Assembly: GCF_008831285.2 (NCBI RefSeq) | Contig: NC_045149.1 | Span: forward strand, 11,184,417 to 11,248,416 | Direction of reading: 5' to 3' | From: Nymphaea colorata | Lineage: Eukaryota > Streptophyta > Magnoliopsida > Nymphaeales > Nymphaeaceae | Length of the DNA stretch: 64,000 bases | Shown here: positions 48,795-62,280 of the stretch, piece by piece | Layout: the number at the start of each line of letters is the position of its first letter | Numbering within the stretch: position 1 is the first letter of the stretch | Made by a program: the position numbers and the translations under genes | Notes under the pieces: model-generated | What the model was told of the DNA's origin: nothing | What the model saw: the letters and a program-made list of their open reading frames with translations, nothing else | Database searches by the model: none

Positions 48795-49080
48795 AGTTAT
48801 TAACAACCCGACCCACTCCTGGGCTCGGGCCCCTGGTTCAACGGATCCCAACCCGCCCCCTAGCAGTTTCGGTTTCAATCCTAAAACGGCTAGGAACCAA
48901 AACAATCATCTCATTAAAGCCTCCATTTATAAGTCCTTGAAGATCCCTCACAATTTTCGATACGGGACTAAACTTTTAGGGTGTTACAATCTACCCCCTT
49001 AAAGCACACGCGTCCGTGCGTGTGGGACCCCAAGTCCGGGTGTTGAAACCGGCTCTACCACTATAACGACCCGACCCACT
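48795..49080. repeat. LTR-like sequence
   Basis: GATACGGGACTAAACTTTTAGGGTGTTACAATCTACCCCC is a phrase widespread in plant LTR-derived repeats (cut here for length: key part GGGTGTTAC AATC at 48980-48993). ACCCGACCCACTC occurs near both ends (about 48808 and 49069). No internal retroelement genes are attached, so it may be a solo LTR or fragment. Confidence 0.45.
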
Positions 49081-50370
49081 CATCTATCCCCATCACGATG
49101 TAGTTTCCCAAGATTACTCGGGCTACTTCTGTAGAAATTGCAGCCTTGAGAACAAGGTTTACAGCGAGGTTTTCCATTTAATGGTTTTTTTTTTTGCAAC
49201 TTTTCAAGTATCCAATATATTGTACATTAGTTACGAGGTTGATTACACACGAGGAGCCCCTTAGAAGGAAACCCCAAAAACTGACATACTCGTCAACTTC
49301 CTCCTCTTCCTCTTCTGCTGTTTTCTACAGGGACGAGGTCTACATGGAACTAATGCCGCTGGTGATCTTACAGGCGACGACTTGCAACTTCCACTACATC
49401 GTAAGTTTCCCCAACAGCAGTGACCCGAGTTTCGTGGGGCTATCCTATATAACTGGACTCAGATCCACCCATATTCAACCACTAATTTAAGCTTTCATAG
49501 ACCCTACGAAACCCCACCTATCTAACTAGAAGCCAGTGTTATTCGATAGATTGATGCATGAATTGACATGCTCGGTTGACGATGAAAGCCGTGTCCAGTC
49601 TTCATAGAGGGATATATTGTAGTGTACCCACAAAATTCTTTAACGAGCTGAAAATTAAAGAATTCATTGCTCAACATGTTTGAACTTTTTATATCATCGT
49701 TTAACCATGGATTAACGTTTGAACTTTTTATATCATCGTTTAACCATGGATTAATGGTTTGACATTCTTTGATTTCACCATATTATTCGAATGTATTTTA
49801 GCTGATTTATATCACTAACCCATTTAGCCATCCCATTCCCCCAAATCCAAAATCCATAATTTGAGAACTTGTGAAAGTCTGTTCGTGAACCTAATAATCC
49901 AAGCTACCAATTTGGTGCGTTGGCCAATTAATTGATAAATCAACTGAACCCGGTTGTGGATCGACGGGTCAGAAATATCAGTTACAAAAAGGAAAAATAT
50001 GGAGATTAATTTAAAGTACTTTTTATAGAATTTAAAAATAGTTAAAGACGACCGGTGGCTCTTGGATTGACTTTATACCGAACTGAGTGGCTCTACCACT
50101 GATTGACTCGCCGATCATTATAACAGAGTATCGAGAGGAAACGAGAACGATAGAAGCTTCATTTATCTTTCCCTCGAATCACAGTTTGGCAATGTGCATG
50201 TAAGCCCACTAAAAGAAAAAGTATTCCAGTATTGGTATAAACTAATAATATAAGTTCGAATGAACACAAGGGGAGGCATTTCATCTTACCGCCCAACTCG
50301 ACTAAAAGACGAAACCCTCACCATTCTTTCCACTTTCACTGGGGATCAAGTCCGCTTTAAGTATTTTAGG
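49081..50370. other. Intergenic spacer
   Basis: The frame at 49194-49490 (with a serine run) is not recognised. Contains the 39-bp tandem duplication at 49678. No gene called. Confidence 0.4.
49678..49755. repeat. 39-bp tandem duplication
   Basis: GTTTGAACTTTTTATATC... repeated at 49678-49716 and 49717-49755 with one difference at the end of the unit (AAC/AAT). Confidence 0.95.
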
Positions 50371-50375
50371 TTAAT

Positions 50376-50568
50376 CAGGGGTGAAGCCACAGGGGGGCCT
50401 CCATGGGCCTTGGCCCCACCCCAATTTTTTTTTTAAAAAATGACAACTAAGTTTTAGAAAATTTTATTTGTTTTATATAAAAATTTTGAAAATGATATTT
50501 TGATCCGTGTCAAAATTTAAAAACTTTAATTCACCCCCCCTTCAGAAAAATTTCTGGCTCTGCCCCTG
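50376..50568. mobile_element. hAT-like MITE (palindrome family), copy 8
   Basis: Starts CAGGGGTGAAGCCACAGG; the right end reverse-complements to CAGGGGCAGAGCCAGAAATT, the clearest termini of the family here. Flanks AGGTTAAT and ATATTAAT match 6 of 8. In reverse orientation it aligns along most of its length with copy 1 (2442-2632). Confidence 0.8.
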
Positions 50569-51800
50569 ATATTAATCATGATCGCGTTAATTCCTTATTG
50601 ATATGGTTAGTTCATGAGAATGTCAGCTTTGATGATAAAATAGCAGTCTTGAAATCATAAAGGTTAATTTGTAATACACGATTATATATATGATATTATA
50701 CGTGGCCTAAGTATGAAACTGTTAGAATTAAATCCATTTTATGTGCCGATGGCCATACAATATTGCACGCCATATATTTGGATAGGCCCATTTAAAAGTG
50801 ATATGATGGGACTTGGCTTGTATATATTATCTCAACTAGTATCTATTTATTTTGTTATAGAAATAAGAGACAGTCCATATCCAGTTTACAATGGGTAAAA
50901 CCATCATCTAGACCCTCATAAATCTATAAATAAGGATTCTGGTCTCTAAAGTTTTGAATGGGGGTTTAAAAAAAGAGTTTCAGTGTAGGGATTTTACAAG
51001 CAAGAACTATTTTTTTTGCATTCTCTAAGGACATGAGAACATTTTGTCCTCCAGAGTTTTTGATGAGCATCAACCATTAAGGAGAACATGATGTTTGTGG
51101 AACAGCATGTTACGAATCACAAACACCCTCTAAGGCTCTAAGGATGAAAGTCCTTTTTTTTGGGTGATATTTTGTCTATTATATATCATTCTCGCTTAGC
51201 AAACTATAGAAGCCTTTGGAAGATCCATCAGCTTCCTTTATTTGAGTTACGGATTTTAGGTGTAATTTTGCCGACTCTTCATAGTGAGAAGCATGAGCAA
51301 TTTCTTTTGTTTTGGCATCTATCAGGATTATGCATACATTTGGTGTTAGAGCCTATCGATCTACGCTTATCATTTAGTTTGATGTTGCATTGGGTTTCTG
51401 ATGGACAGACAGAAACCGTTTGATCGGAAAAGAGAGGCTACCACTTGGTGACAGGAACAAAACTTGGACCTTTAACACAAAGTAGCAAAATAACTTTTTT
51501 GTATAAGCTAAACTTATAGCAAATATGATCTTAAGCGTGATCTAATTGAAAATATTTATGAAGATAGACAATTTTGTGGGTTTAAATGCGTTTTCCCAAC
51601 CGTCACACATTGACAATTTTTATAGCACGAAAATTTTGGTGGTAGAGAACTCAATATTTTTCGTCAAAACAATATGATTTAAATGATGTTTCTACTAAAT
51701 TAGTAACCATAAAAAGCTTAACATGCTATTTTTTTTTCAAACTACTTTTTTGCAATAATTTAAATATTATTGTTTTTATCCATGATAATTTTTGTGTGTC
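50569..51800. other. Intergenic spacer
   Basis: A + frame at 51160-51423 (87 codons, hydrophobic, ...LRILGVILPTLHSEKHEQFLL...) is not recognised and has no supporting context. Otherwise AT-rich DNA. Confidence 0.35.
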
Positions 51801-51803
51801 TGT

Positions 51804-51995
51804 GTGTGGCGATGGCTTTATACTGTTTCTGGGCATTGTGTGGGCAATTACCCATACAGACTAACAAAAAAGAAAATGCTTATTTTCATAACGATGCTTC
51901 AACATATTTTTTCTTATTTAATATTGATGCCCCTCAAAAATTTAAAATTTTATAATTAGTGCCCATTAGCTAGAATTGTCTAGCTCCGTCCTTGG
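51804..51995. mobile_element. hAT-like MITE (palindrome family), copy 9, diverged
   Basis: TGTGGGCAATTACCCATA at 51839-51856 (two mismatches to the palindrome) and the right end TCTAGCTCCGTCCTTGG place it in the family. Left boundary uncertain. Confidence 0.6.
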
Positions 51996-52189
51996 GCCGA
52001 ATGCCTCCCCCCTACAATGTGGACGGCGTTGGCAGAGAGAGGAGGGTTTTGTGGGTTGGGTTGTGGTCGGGGAAGGGTTGTGACTATGTAGAGTGTGTGA
52101 TAGAAGACCTTAATTAGTTATATGATTATTCTAAATTTAGATGCAGCTCCTCAATTCCATATGAATGGCACTGTAGCTAAGAATATTCA

Positions 52190-52240
<51 letters not shown>

Positions 52241-53021
52241 TCAATTTTGTCAGGTGTCGGATATGAAAGGCAACGTAGCTAGGAATAAAAGGTTGCTTAT
52301 TGTAGGATAGTGACTAAAACTTAAAATTTTGTCACTAAAAGAAAGTCATTGCATTGGATTAGTGTTGGTTTATGGTGCTGTAATAGTTTTTAATGTCGGT
52401 TGCTCTAGCGACGATTCATGCTTCTTTTAATGACAAACTTATAGACATTTTAACAATCTGGCATTTATTCGACCTTCGACAATATTGCATTTTCCACTCT
52501 CTTTCTCTCTCTCCCTCTCTCTTTATATATATATATATGTATGCCCATGTGCAGATGTTACTAGATGGCTACAAATTAAAAAATCTATCGCCAGAATTAC
52601 CATGATTGATTGATTGCTAAAAACCCTTTGAACTACTGCTGCATCACAAACTGTTGTTAATCTTGTGATATTAATTTTTTAGTGACAGACTTTTAATTTT
52701 TAACCATCCAATCCAGCCCCATCTGACAAATGACAGCATGGAACTTCCCCATATGCATGTGCCTGTTAAAGCCTATCACAATCTTTATAATTCACCCCCT
52801 TCTTTCTTGGATCAACACTTTGGTTTCCAACCAAAAGTTGATAGCCTTAGCAGCATCCTCCGACCACTCTTGGTTCAAAAATACTTCTGAACATGTACCC
52901 CATATTTGCCTCTGTGCCTTACCTACCTTGCTTTTATATACATGTACCCCATATTTGGGCCACTACCTGGATTTTTATTCACTACATGAAACACCATGGC
53001 CAATAGACCTTTTGGTGTGTG

Positions 53022-53057
<36 letters not shown>

Positions 53058-54800
53058 CATGTGTAAGAGAAAGCATTCACAAATTGAGATTTCATTAAAA
53101 AACTATCCAATAATATGTCCACTTATACAAAATATATACAAAACCAAAAAAATTGATAATATCCAAAGACCTGAAAATTCATGCGGTGCATCAAAGTGAA
53201 GCATCGATCTCATTAGACAAATATAATATTCTTCACCTCTCATTACTCCTTGTGCATTTTCTAATGTGTGACAAACGTAAACAGTTGAGGTTATTAGATA
53301 TTTTCAGTGCAAGATTAATATTGTATGCAATCTGATTGTACAGGTGTGCAAATGTCTCAGTTGGAAGGATCATCACCCAACATGTGTTGGTTCTGAGAAA
53401 CAATGCTGTCCAATAGTGACTCACAGGCATATTCAGAACCTAAAGTTAAAAAAAAAAAAAAAAAAAAGAGTAGGTCTTCATGCTTGTAAATTTTATTGGA
53501 TTACAAACACAGTATCAACTGTAGCCTTACCCACAAATGGATTCATGCCATATTTTTTTAGAAACTGACAAAATTCTAAATATTTTCAAGACATTCAAAC
53601 ATTCTGGGATATCATGAACACACTATGATTTTATTAAGATATGTGTAGCATCTCCTTTTGAATAGCTATCCCACCTTGATTGAATGTAACTTGAAACAAA
53701 GTCTACGCCCCAGATTACAAATTTAAAATCTGTTCTAGAATTAGTTCTAATTTTTTTCAATAAGAAGGATCAGGCATGGAATTTCAAGGCTAAAAAAGGT
53801 GTCAACATAAAATACAAGTGTTAAGTAGCAAAAATTATGTAGTCAAATGTAAGAATTCTACGAACAAAAGAAGCATTAGATGTGTGCTTGTGCACTAAAC
53901 AAGGAAATAAGTATCAATTGTGGTGGCTTATTGACAATGAGAATATGTGCGTCATCACAAACAAATTGATTGATGTATTTTCTGGCTTATGCTCAGAGGT
54001 TCTACCTCTTCAGTAGAACAGTTCACCAAATAACTCCATTCTTATGACTTGTTAGAGCTGTTAAAAACAACAAATTTTCAGTATAAAATCATAGCACCAA
54101 ATAGCTTCTCCTCCTGCATTCGTTGTAATAGATGAGACTTGAGTCCAGATTTGTCAGGCTTGAGGACACACGAGCAGCCTAAGCTTATATTGTCTTTTGT
54201 ATCCAATGGCCATCAAAATAGTGTTGGTGTTGTGGTTAGTGCTCAGCTGAGTGTAATGTTTATAATTTTTTGACATTTATAATCTCCTAGTTTGCAGTCC
54301 TAATCATATAAACGTGATCTCCATATCCAAAAAAATATTAATAGCATGAATAATGTCATTTAATACGCAACGTTCAGCAATTGATTTCTAAATACTGACA
54401 AATGCCAGTGTATGTGTTGGGCAAACCATCTTTTTTCCCCATATATGTGAAACTTTATGTTGGTTTTTGTGGCATTCCACAATCGACAATTATACAGTAC
54501 TTACATGTTATTTCTTTGTGATGAATCATAAGCATACAATTTTTATGTTAATCACATAAGAAACTCAAGGGAAGTGGAACTCTCTGCAAGGCTAAGGCCT
54601 CAGCATCAATAATTTGCAGTATGCACACAACTAAATCATTAGGTATGAGTACCAGTAAGGAGCATTTTCAAGAAACATGTGTATCAAGACACTGCCATAT
54701 TGTATAAACTAAATCGTGACTCTGGGTGTATTTGTGTCAAGGGAATAGCTCATCAGAGCTGTCCGATCTTTTGATCGGATGGCTGTAGCGCTGCCTCATT
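51996..54800. other. Intergenic spacer with microsatellites
   Basis: Includes (TA)n at 52202-52234 and (TA)n(TG)n at 53024-53056, and a poly-A run at 53449-53467. Short frames (52730-53098, 53344-53568) are unrecognised. Confidence 0.4.
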
Positions 54801-55145
54801 TTATTTTGTCATATTTTTTAATCCACCTCTCTTCCCAACTCCCTCCCTCCCTTGGCCGCTGGCATCATGGAATGGCGCCAGCGGGGACCCTGTGTGCATG
54901 GTAGCTGGAGGGAGGGAGGGGGCGTCGTGGGAGAAGATGGGTGGATTTCTCCACCCATCACCGCTGCCAGCCCCGTCACCTCGCCGGCAGTGGAGATGGT
55001 CCACCCTTTTCTCCTTTTTCTGCTCTCACTCCCCCACCTATCGGTGGCTCTACCGTATCGGCCAAGCCAGGGGACGTTGCCAAGTAGAGCCGCCGGCGAG
55101 TGAGAGCGGCGAAGGGGGAGAGGCACCATGGGAGAGGCTGGGGTG
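54801..55145. other. G+C-rich island without a recognised gene
   Basis: Overlapping open frames of 64-104 codons occur on both strands (for example 54818-55129 minus), which is expected from G+C-rich DNA. None has a family motif. It adjoins the CACTA-like terminus and could be a captured exon or a promoter scrap. Confidence 0.25.
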
Positions 55146-55455
55146 CACTACTGTGGGAGAACAACAACAAATATCACTTTTAGGGACAGTCAGAAACCAT
55201 TCCTAAAAACACTAATGGTCGTTCCTAAAAGTGGTTAGCAACAATCAAGCGACCATTCCTAAAACATTCCTAAATTGGCCTTCCTAATTACTTTTAGGAC
55301 TGGTCTTAACCGTTCTTAATGATGACACATTATGATCAGTTTTTTATATGCATTCCTAAAAGTTAAATTTGTAATTATACTTTAATATACATGTAGGAAC
55401 GGTCAGGGTGACCATTCTTAATACTTCATATATGATAACTTTTAGGAATGGTACT
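55146..55455 (+). mobile_element. CACTA (En/Spm) transposon terminus with subterminal repeats
   Basis: CACTACTGTGGGAGAACAAC at 55146 is followed by at least seven copies, in both orientations, of a motif like TTTTAGGAACGGTC / GACCATTCCTAAAA within 300 bases. A CACTA end plus short subterminal repeats of this TTTTAGGRACGGT type is the classic transposase-binding layout of plant CACTA elements. The other end and the transposase were not found. Confidence 0.55.
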
Positions 55456-55461
55456 TCTCTC

Positions 55462-55499
<38 letters not shown>

Positions 55500-56133
55500 A
55501 GAGAGAGAGAGGATAACAACTGAACAAGAGAAAAAATTCAAACTTTTTGAAGAAAGAAATAAGAGGCAATAACTAAATTTTCCAAAAGAAGCACTATACT
55601 TTGCTTTGGGGTTCTCCTTCGTAGATGACCGGTAATTGAATCATTGTGGACGCCAACACAATGCCGACCACCAAAGTCTGCTTTGCCTCTCCCTCTCATG
55701 TGCACCAAAGTCTCTCGAACAAGCGCATGATGATTTCTCTCCTCAATCTTTTCAGTTTCAAGGTGCCATGCAAGTTTTAACGTGGTGCATGAAGGCGTTC
55801 ATACCCAATGGCTCGTACCTTAGGCTGGCACATGGGCAATAGGCATAATTGTTGCAGTGTGATCTCAAAATGTTTGGCATCAAGCGTCAGCCGTTGAGGA
55901 AGCAACACCGTAACATTGATCAGTAGGCAATAGCTAGCAACAGATCAACACGAGACTTGTCTGGAGATTGAAGATTAGAGAGAGCATAGATTAAGAGAGA
56001 TCGATTGAAGAGGGAGACAAAATGAGATGGACAGAGAGGTCAAAGACTAAGAATGAGGGTTTTGACTCTTGAAGGAGAGGTAAGCTTCGAGATTTATCGA
56101 AGAGGGACCGAGGGAGATGTTAGGGTTGTACAT

Positions 56134-56191
<58 letters not shown>

Positions 56192-56639
56192 AGCCTACAA
56201 AATGGGAATTCATTAAAGAGAAAAACAGTGACGAGGCGTCACCAAATAAGCAGAAACAAAAAACAGAGCATGAATAAAAAACAAGAGGATGAGAAACTAA
56301 GTAAGCTAATTTGAGGTAGAAGTCATCCTACGACCAATGGGAAGGACAAGGTAGACATCAACCTTCACGATACATCCCACAAAGGAGATGCTCTCTGTTG
56401 TGGAACATGGGATTGATGCTCTTTTCTCAAACCCACCACTAACACGAAATATGTCAAAACTGCCAAGTAAAATGTTACCCACTATTGATTGAAGGAGGAG
56501 GTGAAAAGAGAAGAAACTGCCTCGGGGAGTGAAAAGATGGGAGAATATGGGGAGTGGGGAGGGAAGGCCAGGTTGTGTCAAGCATATGACAAAAGAAAGG
56601 ATAGTATAGGTGGTTTCTTGACCCTACAACAGTGAAACA
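55456..56639. other. Spacer with (TA)n(CA)n(GA)n and (TG)n(GA)n tracts
   Basis: Microsatellites at 55463-55512 and 56134-56184. Frames around 55636-55842 and 56306-56581 are unrecognised; the latter lies downstream of the LINE remnant on its strand. Confidence 0.4.
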
Positions 56640-57783
56640 AATAGGACACTAGTTGGCTAGATGGATCCAAGATGCTAGAGATGATCTAATGTGTTGAAGT
56701 GTACAATGGGGGAGCCACGGAATGGTCAGCTCAAAAGTAGCATGGTAACACAAGGCAAAGGTAAAAGAGGTAGTAGACGGAATTGTACAAAAAGGGGCAA
56801 GGTTTGGGGGCAGGTGGATTAAGGTTGGTAGGTAGAAAAAATGTTCTTCCACATTTCCACATGTGCGATGCAAAACGGACTGGGCTGAGGGTATGCCATG
56901 TGTGAGGGGTAGGGAGTGCCTATTTGGACTCACGAAAAGAGAAAAGAGGCTTGTTAGAGGTGGCCAGTGTCATAACCAAGGGCAAAGAAAGACAGTACAG
57001 GTACGATTGAGGTCAGAGATACTGGAGCCCCCTAGAGCCAAGGACGAGTAAAAACCTCCCACCTTATGAGACAATCCAAGGGGCGGAGGAAACACCGAGT
57101 GAGATGATTGAGACTGGCGAAAGTGGCAACTGGTGGCTTGTAAAAACAAGGGCATGGAGTGGGATGGAAGCGAGACGACATCGGCCCGATGTGATTCTAC
57201 CAGCAAGGGAGAGGACCTTAGGCTGCCAACCTTGCAGGCATGAAAGCATCCGCTGCTCGACATTCACCCAGAAGGAGGGAAGCAGTGGAAAAGGAGAGAA
57301 CGAAAGACCAAGATAATCAAATGGCAACGGAGAGACTCTACAACCAAGACATGCTTCAACAAAAGGTGTTGTTGCTTGATCAACATGGAGAAGCAAAAGC
57401 TGACACTTAGCGGAATTAATGGAAAGCCCAGAAGCTCACTCAAAAAACCGAAGCAAGAGTCAAACTCTAGCAATTTGCTAACATGAGGTAGTGCTGAAGA
57501 CAATAAAATCATCTGCATACTGAACGATAGGAAAACCAAATAGGCTAGGGAGCGGCAACACATATAAAAAGTTAGAACCTAGTGAGGACTTAAAGAGGGC
57601 AGCGAAAGCTTCCGCAACTAGGTTAAAAGGAAAAGGGGAAAGAGGACAGCCCTTATGAAGCCCACAACACAAAGTATGTACCTTTAAGATATGCATACAC
57701 AATGTAGACTTGTCATTTTTATGCTTTATATAATACCAAGAAATCAAGCTATGCATACACAGTAATACCCAATTTAAAAACAT
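56640..57783 (-). pseudogene. Non-LTR (LINE) reverse transcriptase remnant, minus strand
   Basis: 57783-57478 reads ...HTLCCGLHKGCPLSPFPFNL then VAEAFAALFKSSLG then VQYADDFIVFS: RT blocks with an intact YADD catalytic box. It continues in shifted frames as FFE*ASGLSINSAKCQLL, then (57396-57064) GCRVSPLPFDYLGLSFSP, CLQGWQPKVLSLAGRI and LASIPLHALVF, the usual post-RT part of plant LINEs. Further stops and frame changes follow to about 56640. Inactive. It is a different element from the + strand LINE at 13275, because the RT sequence around the shared motifs differs. Confidence 0.8.
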
Positions 57784-57789
57784 CCAAAT

Positions 57790-60700
57790 TTTGGGCAGTT
57801 TTGGGCTCCAAAACTATACTGATTTCGCCTTGGGCACATTGACCACACCCGGTCCTTCTTTGACCATACCCAAGGGGTACCCAAGGCTGTACTAATATCA
57901 TATTGGTTCAGTGTGGGTACTTCTCATATGTGACATAGGCATATACCTGTTATAGTAGATGGATATTCAGTACTAAATAAACGTAATCCAAAATGCAGTA
58001 CACAAAATATTCTTAAAAACAACATACATCCTAGAGCTAGTACTAAAAAGGTAGTCATTGTCAGCTTCATTATTTGTAAAATAGATCTGATCTTGAATCC
58101 ATTGTCATTATCAATGGCATGAACCAGTAAAAAGATGGTTGAACACAAGTAGTATTCATAGACACCACTTACCTTATTCTATGGCTATCTTTCTCCAAAA
58201 CATTGTTATCATCGTCAATGGAAGCCTTTCATGAATGATATAAAAGTTTCAAATATTTGTGCAACTTAAATTAGGTAATCAAAAGGTGATTTAATATATT
58301 GAGTTGGAGAATGAAACTGCAAATCAAATTTGCAGGATAGACTTCAAATACTTGTGACCATTTGTAGAGGGCCTAAGTGGTCCAGCTCCAAGATCTCAGT
58401 GTATCACATTTTGCAGAAGTAGATGCCCCTGTACTCTAGCCTAGATTCTGTTTACATATTCAAATAATAAAACCAAGTTATATTTAATATTATACCCGTC
58501 TTTTAATAGTCACAAAAGAATAGATAGATATGTGAGTTCATAAAATGCTCATGATTATGTTATGATGCTACAGGTAAAAGACAAATGCAAACTCAGAAAT
58601 CAAGAAGTACAGGTTGTACTAGAAATCGAGCATTCCAAAATATGTAGTAGCTTAATCTTACATTTTAGTAAGCTTTGTACCTTATTATGATAATGACAAG
58701 ATACTTTTAAAACATCATTCATATAATTTCCCATAGGTTTTAACCATGTCATAAGTGTGTTACAGTAATCACTTTTTTTTTTCCTTATCAAACTAGAACT
58801 AGAGAATCCAGTTGGCATCGCAAAAATCCACCTTAATTATTATATGAAAGAACACAAGATGGATTTTGATCACCAATATGGAGAAAAGATGGCAATCACA
58901 AAAAAAAAATTCACTCATAACCAAAGGCTGTCTATAGATCCTGCAAGTGAACTGAAATCACTAACAAAAAAGAATAAGAAAAAAAAAACACTAAATAGCA
59001 TATATCAAAGATGCTGAATATTGAGGTTGAGTTTGAATTGATGGAATAGAAACAAATATTTACAGCATACCAAAATGCGAAGTAACAGAGTAACAAAAAT
59101 GGGCATGGCAGAAGCTGAATTTGAAGAAAAAAGCATCTTCCATTTCTTGCCAGTTTGTTCCTTGATTTGCTATTGAATGGGGGAAGAGAACTTTTTCTAA
59201 CGCTAAAAGGGGCTATAAAATTATCATCTAATATTTGAGCCATATGTCTAGAAGGATGGTCGTGTCGCCTTCAAAAGGCCCACCATTCATCAATGTATGA
59301 GCTTGTTACACATTATGGCAACCAGAGTTTTTGAACATCAAGTATCTCTATAGGACCTCAAGCAAGGAATGAACAAGTAGCAAATATTCTAATTAATTAA
59401 CTAACTAATTACAGAAAAATACAAAAAAAAGAATAGCAAAAGATATTATTTTTAAACGGTCAACATGAGAATATCATGAATAAAATTGGCCTGTTGCCCA
59501 ATGCTTAAGCACTTGTATATAATAAAAGCAATTGACAACAATTCATATATTAATTTCAGGCCCTATGTCCCATGGGAAGAAATCTATGCTAAAGGCTATG
59601 CTAAAGGATGAAGTTAATCTCATTCATGCTCATAAATCTGATTTTTTCTTACCTAAAAGTAATCACCTCCAGAAATTCAGTATCAATTTAAAAAGGAAAA
59701 GCAAAAGTGAATACCTAAAGAATGAACTAACTATGGCTAAAATACCATGAATGGCCAAATAAAAGCAATAAGTAATTGTTTTTTAATATATCTCAAGCTG
59801 AATTATGAATTTGAATGAATCCAATTAAGAAAGGACGAGTAAAAATTTCTAGGTGAGAAAGTATAATGGAAGAAAGAGATAAGGTATGCCCTTGTTCACA
59901 TATCGCTTTAATGTAGAAAATAAGTTGAGTTCAATTTCCTACATGCAAGCTGAGCACCTCTAACCCATTATTGAGATCTACACTAAAAAACTTCTAGCTA
60001 TTACTTGTTATCAAAACAAAACAAAAGGATAGAAAATACTGATATTTTGACCAGAAATAGGCACGAATAGCAATGGTTGCACAGAAATACTCTAAGTTCC
60101 AAATAAAATATGATTTTTTAATTTATAGGCATCAAATGGCTTTAAACTAAACATGTCATCCTGACAATGAAGTCATCTTCTAAGTTCCATGTAGAATATA
60201 ATTTTTTACTAGACACCAGACGACTTTAAACCAAATTAATTTGCTATGCCCTTACTAGTTATTCAACGAATTCATCTTATATTTTTTAAACTGAAGCACT
60301 TGGTCCATAATATGTCTTAAGAAGTAAGAATTTATCATGGTATATTCTACACCGTTGTGGAGCTTCAGTAATAGTACATATTCAATTCAATAATTGGATC
60401 CACGTCTGTTTCCTATGTTTATTACTTCAATGGTTATCTATGCATACATTCAAAACAAGATAATGGAAAATGAGTCACATTGGGATCTAACTTAAAGCTG
60501 TGGGAAACTTGGTTAGGATTTCCTTCATCCACATATTAGAGAGATGTTAGTAGTTTAATATTTAATGTTGAATGTCCTCAAATTAAGGCAGAAACAATGA
60601 TATTCAAACGCGAAAACATGGGTAGAATTCATATCAAAGAAATATGAAAATAACAATGAAAAGTAGAAAAGTTTTGATGCACACAGAAAAGGAAAAACTA

Positions 60701-61778
60701 GACAAAAGTGAAAAATGAAATAGCATGCTGCCACTTGTGGCCAACGGTGGGATTCCCTCAATCAAAGTTCTCTTTTCCACTCTCCCTGATGAAGCTGTGA
60801 AACCAGAATCAAAAGAATCTGACTTTTCGCACTTCCTTGCCGAAAATATATTTGGATTGATGTTAATGCCTAACTACTAGACAAGTCTCTAATGAATTTC
60901 TCTTAATATTTTTTTCCATCCAAAGTCCCTTTTCACTCCTTAAATCATCAAGATCCTAAAGGAAAACCAAACAATCATCAAACTCAAATAAAAAGACAAA
61001 GCAAAGCTTAGAACCTTTTACTTCTTGCACAATCTGCAACACGAACAAAATCTGAAAAAAAAAAAAAGAATACAGAGAACTTGCCAATTCGATCATTCAT
61101 GGTATCCCGTCATTCTGCTCTCCAAATCTGCCAACTCTCTGTTTTTGAAGCCATTCGAGTTCTAAAACTTTAGACTCCACCACGTCACAAAGATCCTCAA
61201 CGATCAACCTCCTTTCACTTCCACACTAGAGCTTCAAAACTGATTTCCTTGAAGCCGTGAATAAGCCAGTACCATAACTACCACATTCTCCACAGGTTTG
61301 CCGTCTCATTGAGCAACAACACTTCATCTCAAGCCAATCCCGGGTTCCTCCTTCATCACCTTGCAAGCTGAACAAAGTCTCTCCCCCCCCCCCAACAGGA
61401 AAATCTACTGGCATGGAATGTCTCATGGTAAAGTATTTGCATGTTCCCTTCCTTTTTGAATATGAAGATATTGGTTCATGCATAATAGTATGGTTCGTGC
61501 CAAATTGGGGAATAGCTTGGCCAGGCAAACCAAATCATTAGGTTATATATATATACATATGAACTTATCTGCTATAAGGATGGATCATAGAGGATAAACA
61601 TAAATGTTGTAGTGAGCCCTTTTTAATATAAGACGTATCAGAAGAGAAAATTTTTTGAAATTGTTTGTTGAAGCTTTTAGGTATGAAAATCACTACCTCT
61701 GGTCAAATTTGCAGAAAGATCAGACGGCCCTCATCAGCTTTCCATTTGACAGATAAAGGCTGGAGTCATGGTTCAGTT

Positions 61779-61809
<31 letters not shown>

Positions 61810-61940
61810 CTCAAAATGTTCATACTTTATCCTATTTGTCAGCCACATATTAAAGAGTGTGCTGCCCAAAAAACAAAAGTGAAAGTCATTTTCACATGCA
61901 ACTGTGATGCTTTTCATGTAATATGATGTTGTCAAAAAGA
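57790..61940. other. Long AT-rich intergenic stretch
   Basis: Over 4 kb without a recognisable gene, transposon terminus or RNA gene. Small frames (57924-58148, 58932-59243, 61226-61528) are not supported by any motif. A poly-C run lies at about 61383-61393 and (TA) runs near 61543 and 61777-61808. Confidence 0.4.
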
Positions 61941-61949
61941 AAGAGATAG

Positions 61950-62280
61950 ATAGACATGAATTAAGGACACAATTGTTTGTGTGGTTCTTTCCAAGGACCT
62001 ACATCCAGGGGTAGGAATATAGTGCAATTGCTGTCTTCAGTTTTCCCATATTTTTTTCCAACATCCTTAAAATAATATATATATCATTATATGGACCTAC
62101 ATCCAGGGGTAGGAATTTACAAATGCAGGAAGCCATTGACACCCTTAACATAACAAGAAGTGAATATTTGGAAAGAGCCCTCCTACATCCACAAGGAAAT
62201 CTCGACCAGAACAGCAAAAAATTGATGCCCGTTGAACATGCTGCAGTAAATTTTTTGATGCCATTCGACACGTTCCCTTA
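61950..62280 (-). repeat. 3' LTR-like end of the right-hand copia element
   Basis: The text GTGTGGTTCTTTCCAAGGACCTACATCCAGGGG is the plant copia LTR motif (ACGTGGTTCGG...CCTACGTCCACGG type). GGACCTACATCCAGGGGTAGG occurs twice (from 61995 and 62093, 98 bases apart), an internal direct repeat. It lies downstream of RNase H on the minus strand, where a 3' LTR should be. Exact LTR ends not found. Confidence 0.5.

Noticed and set aside
54801-55206. Cluster of 64-104-codon frames on both strands
   Set aside because: Expected by chance in G+C-rich DNA with few stop codons; no domain seen.
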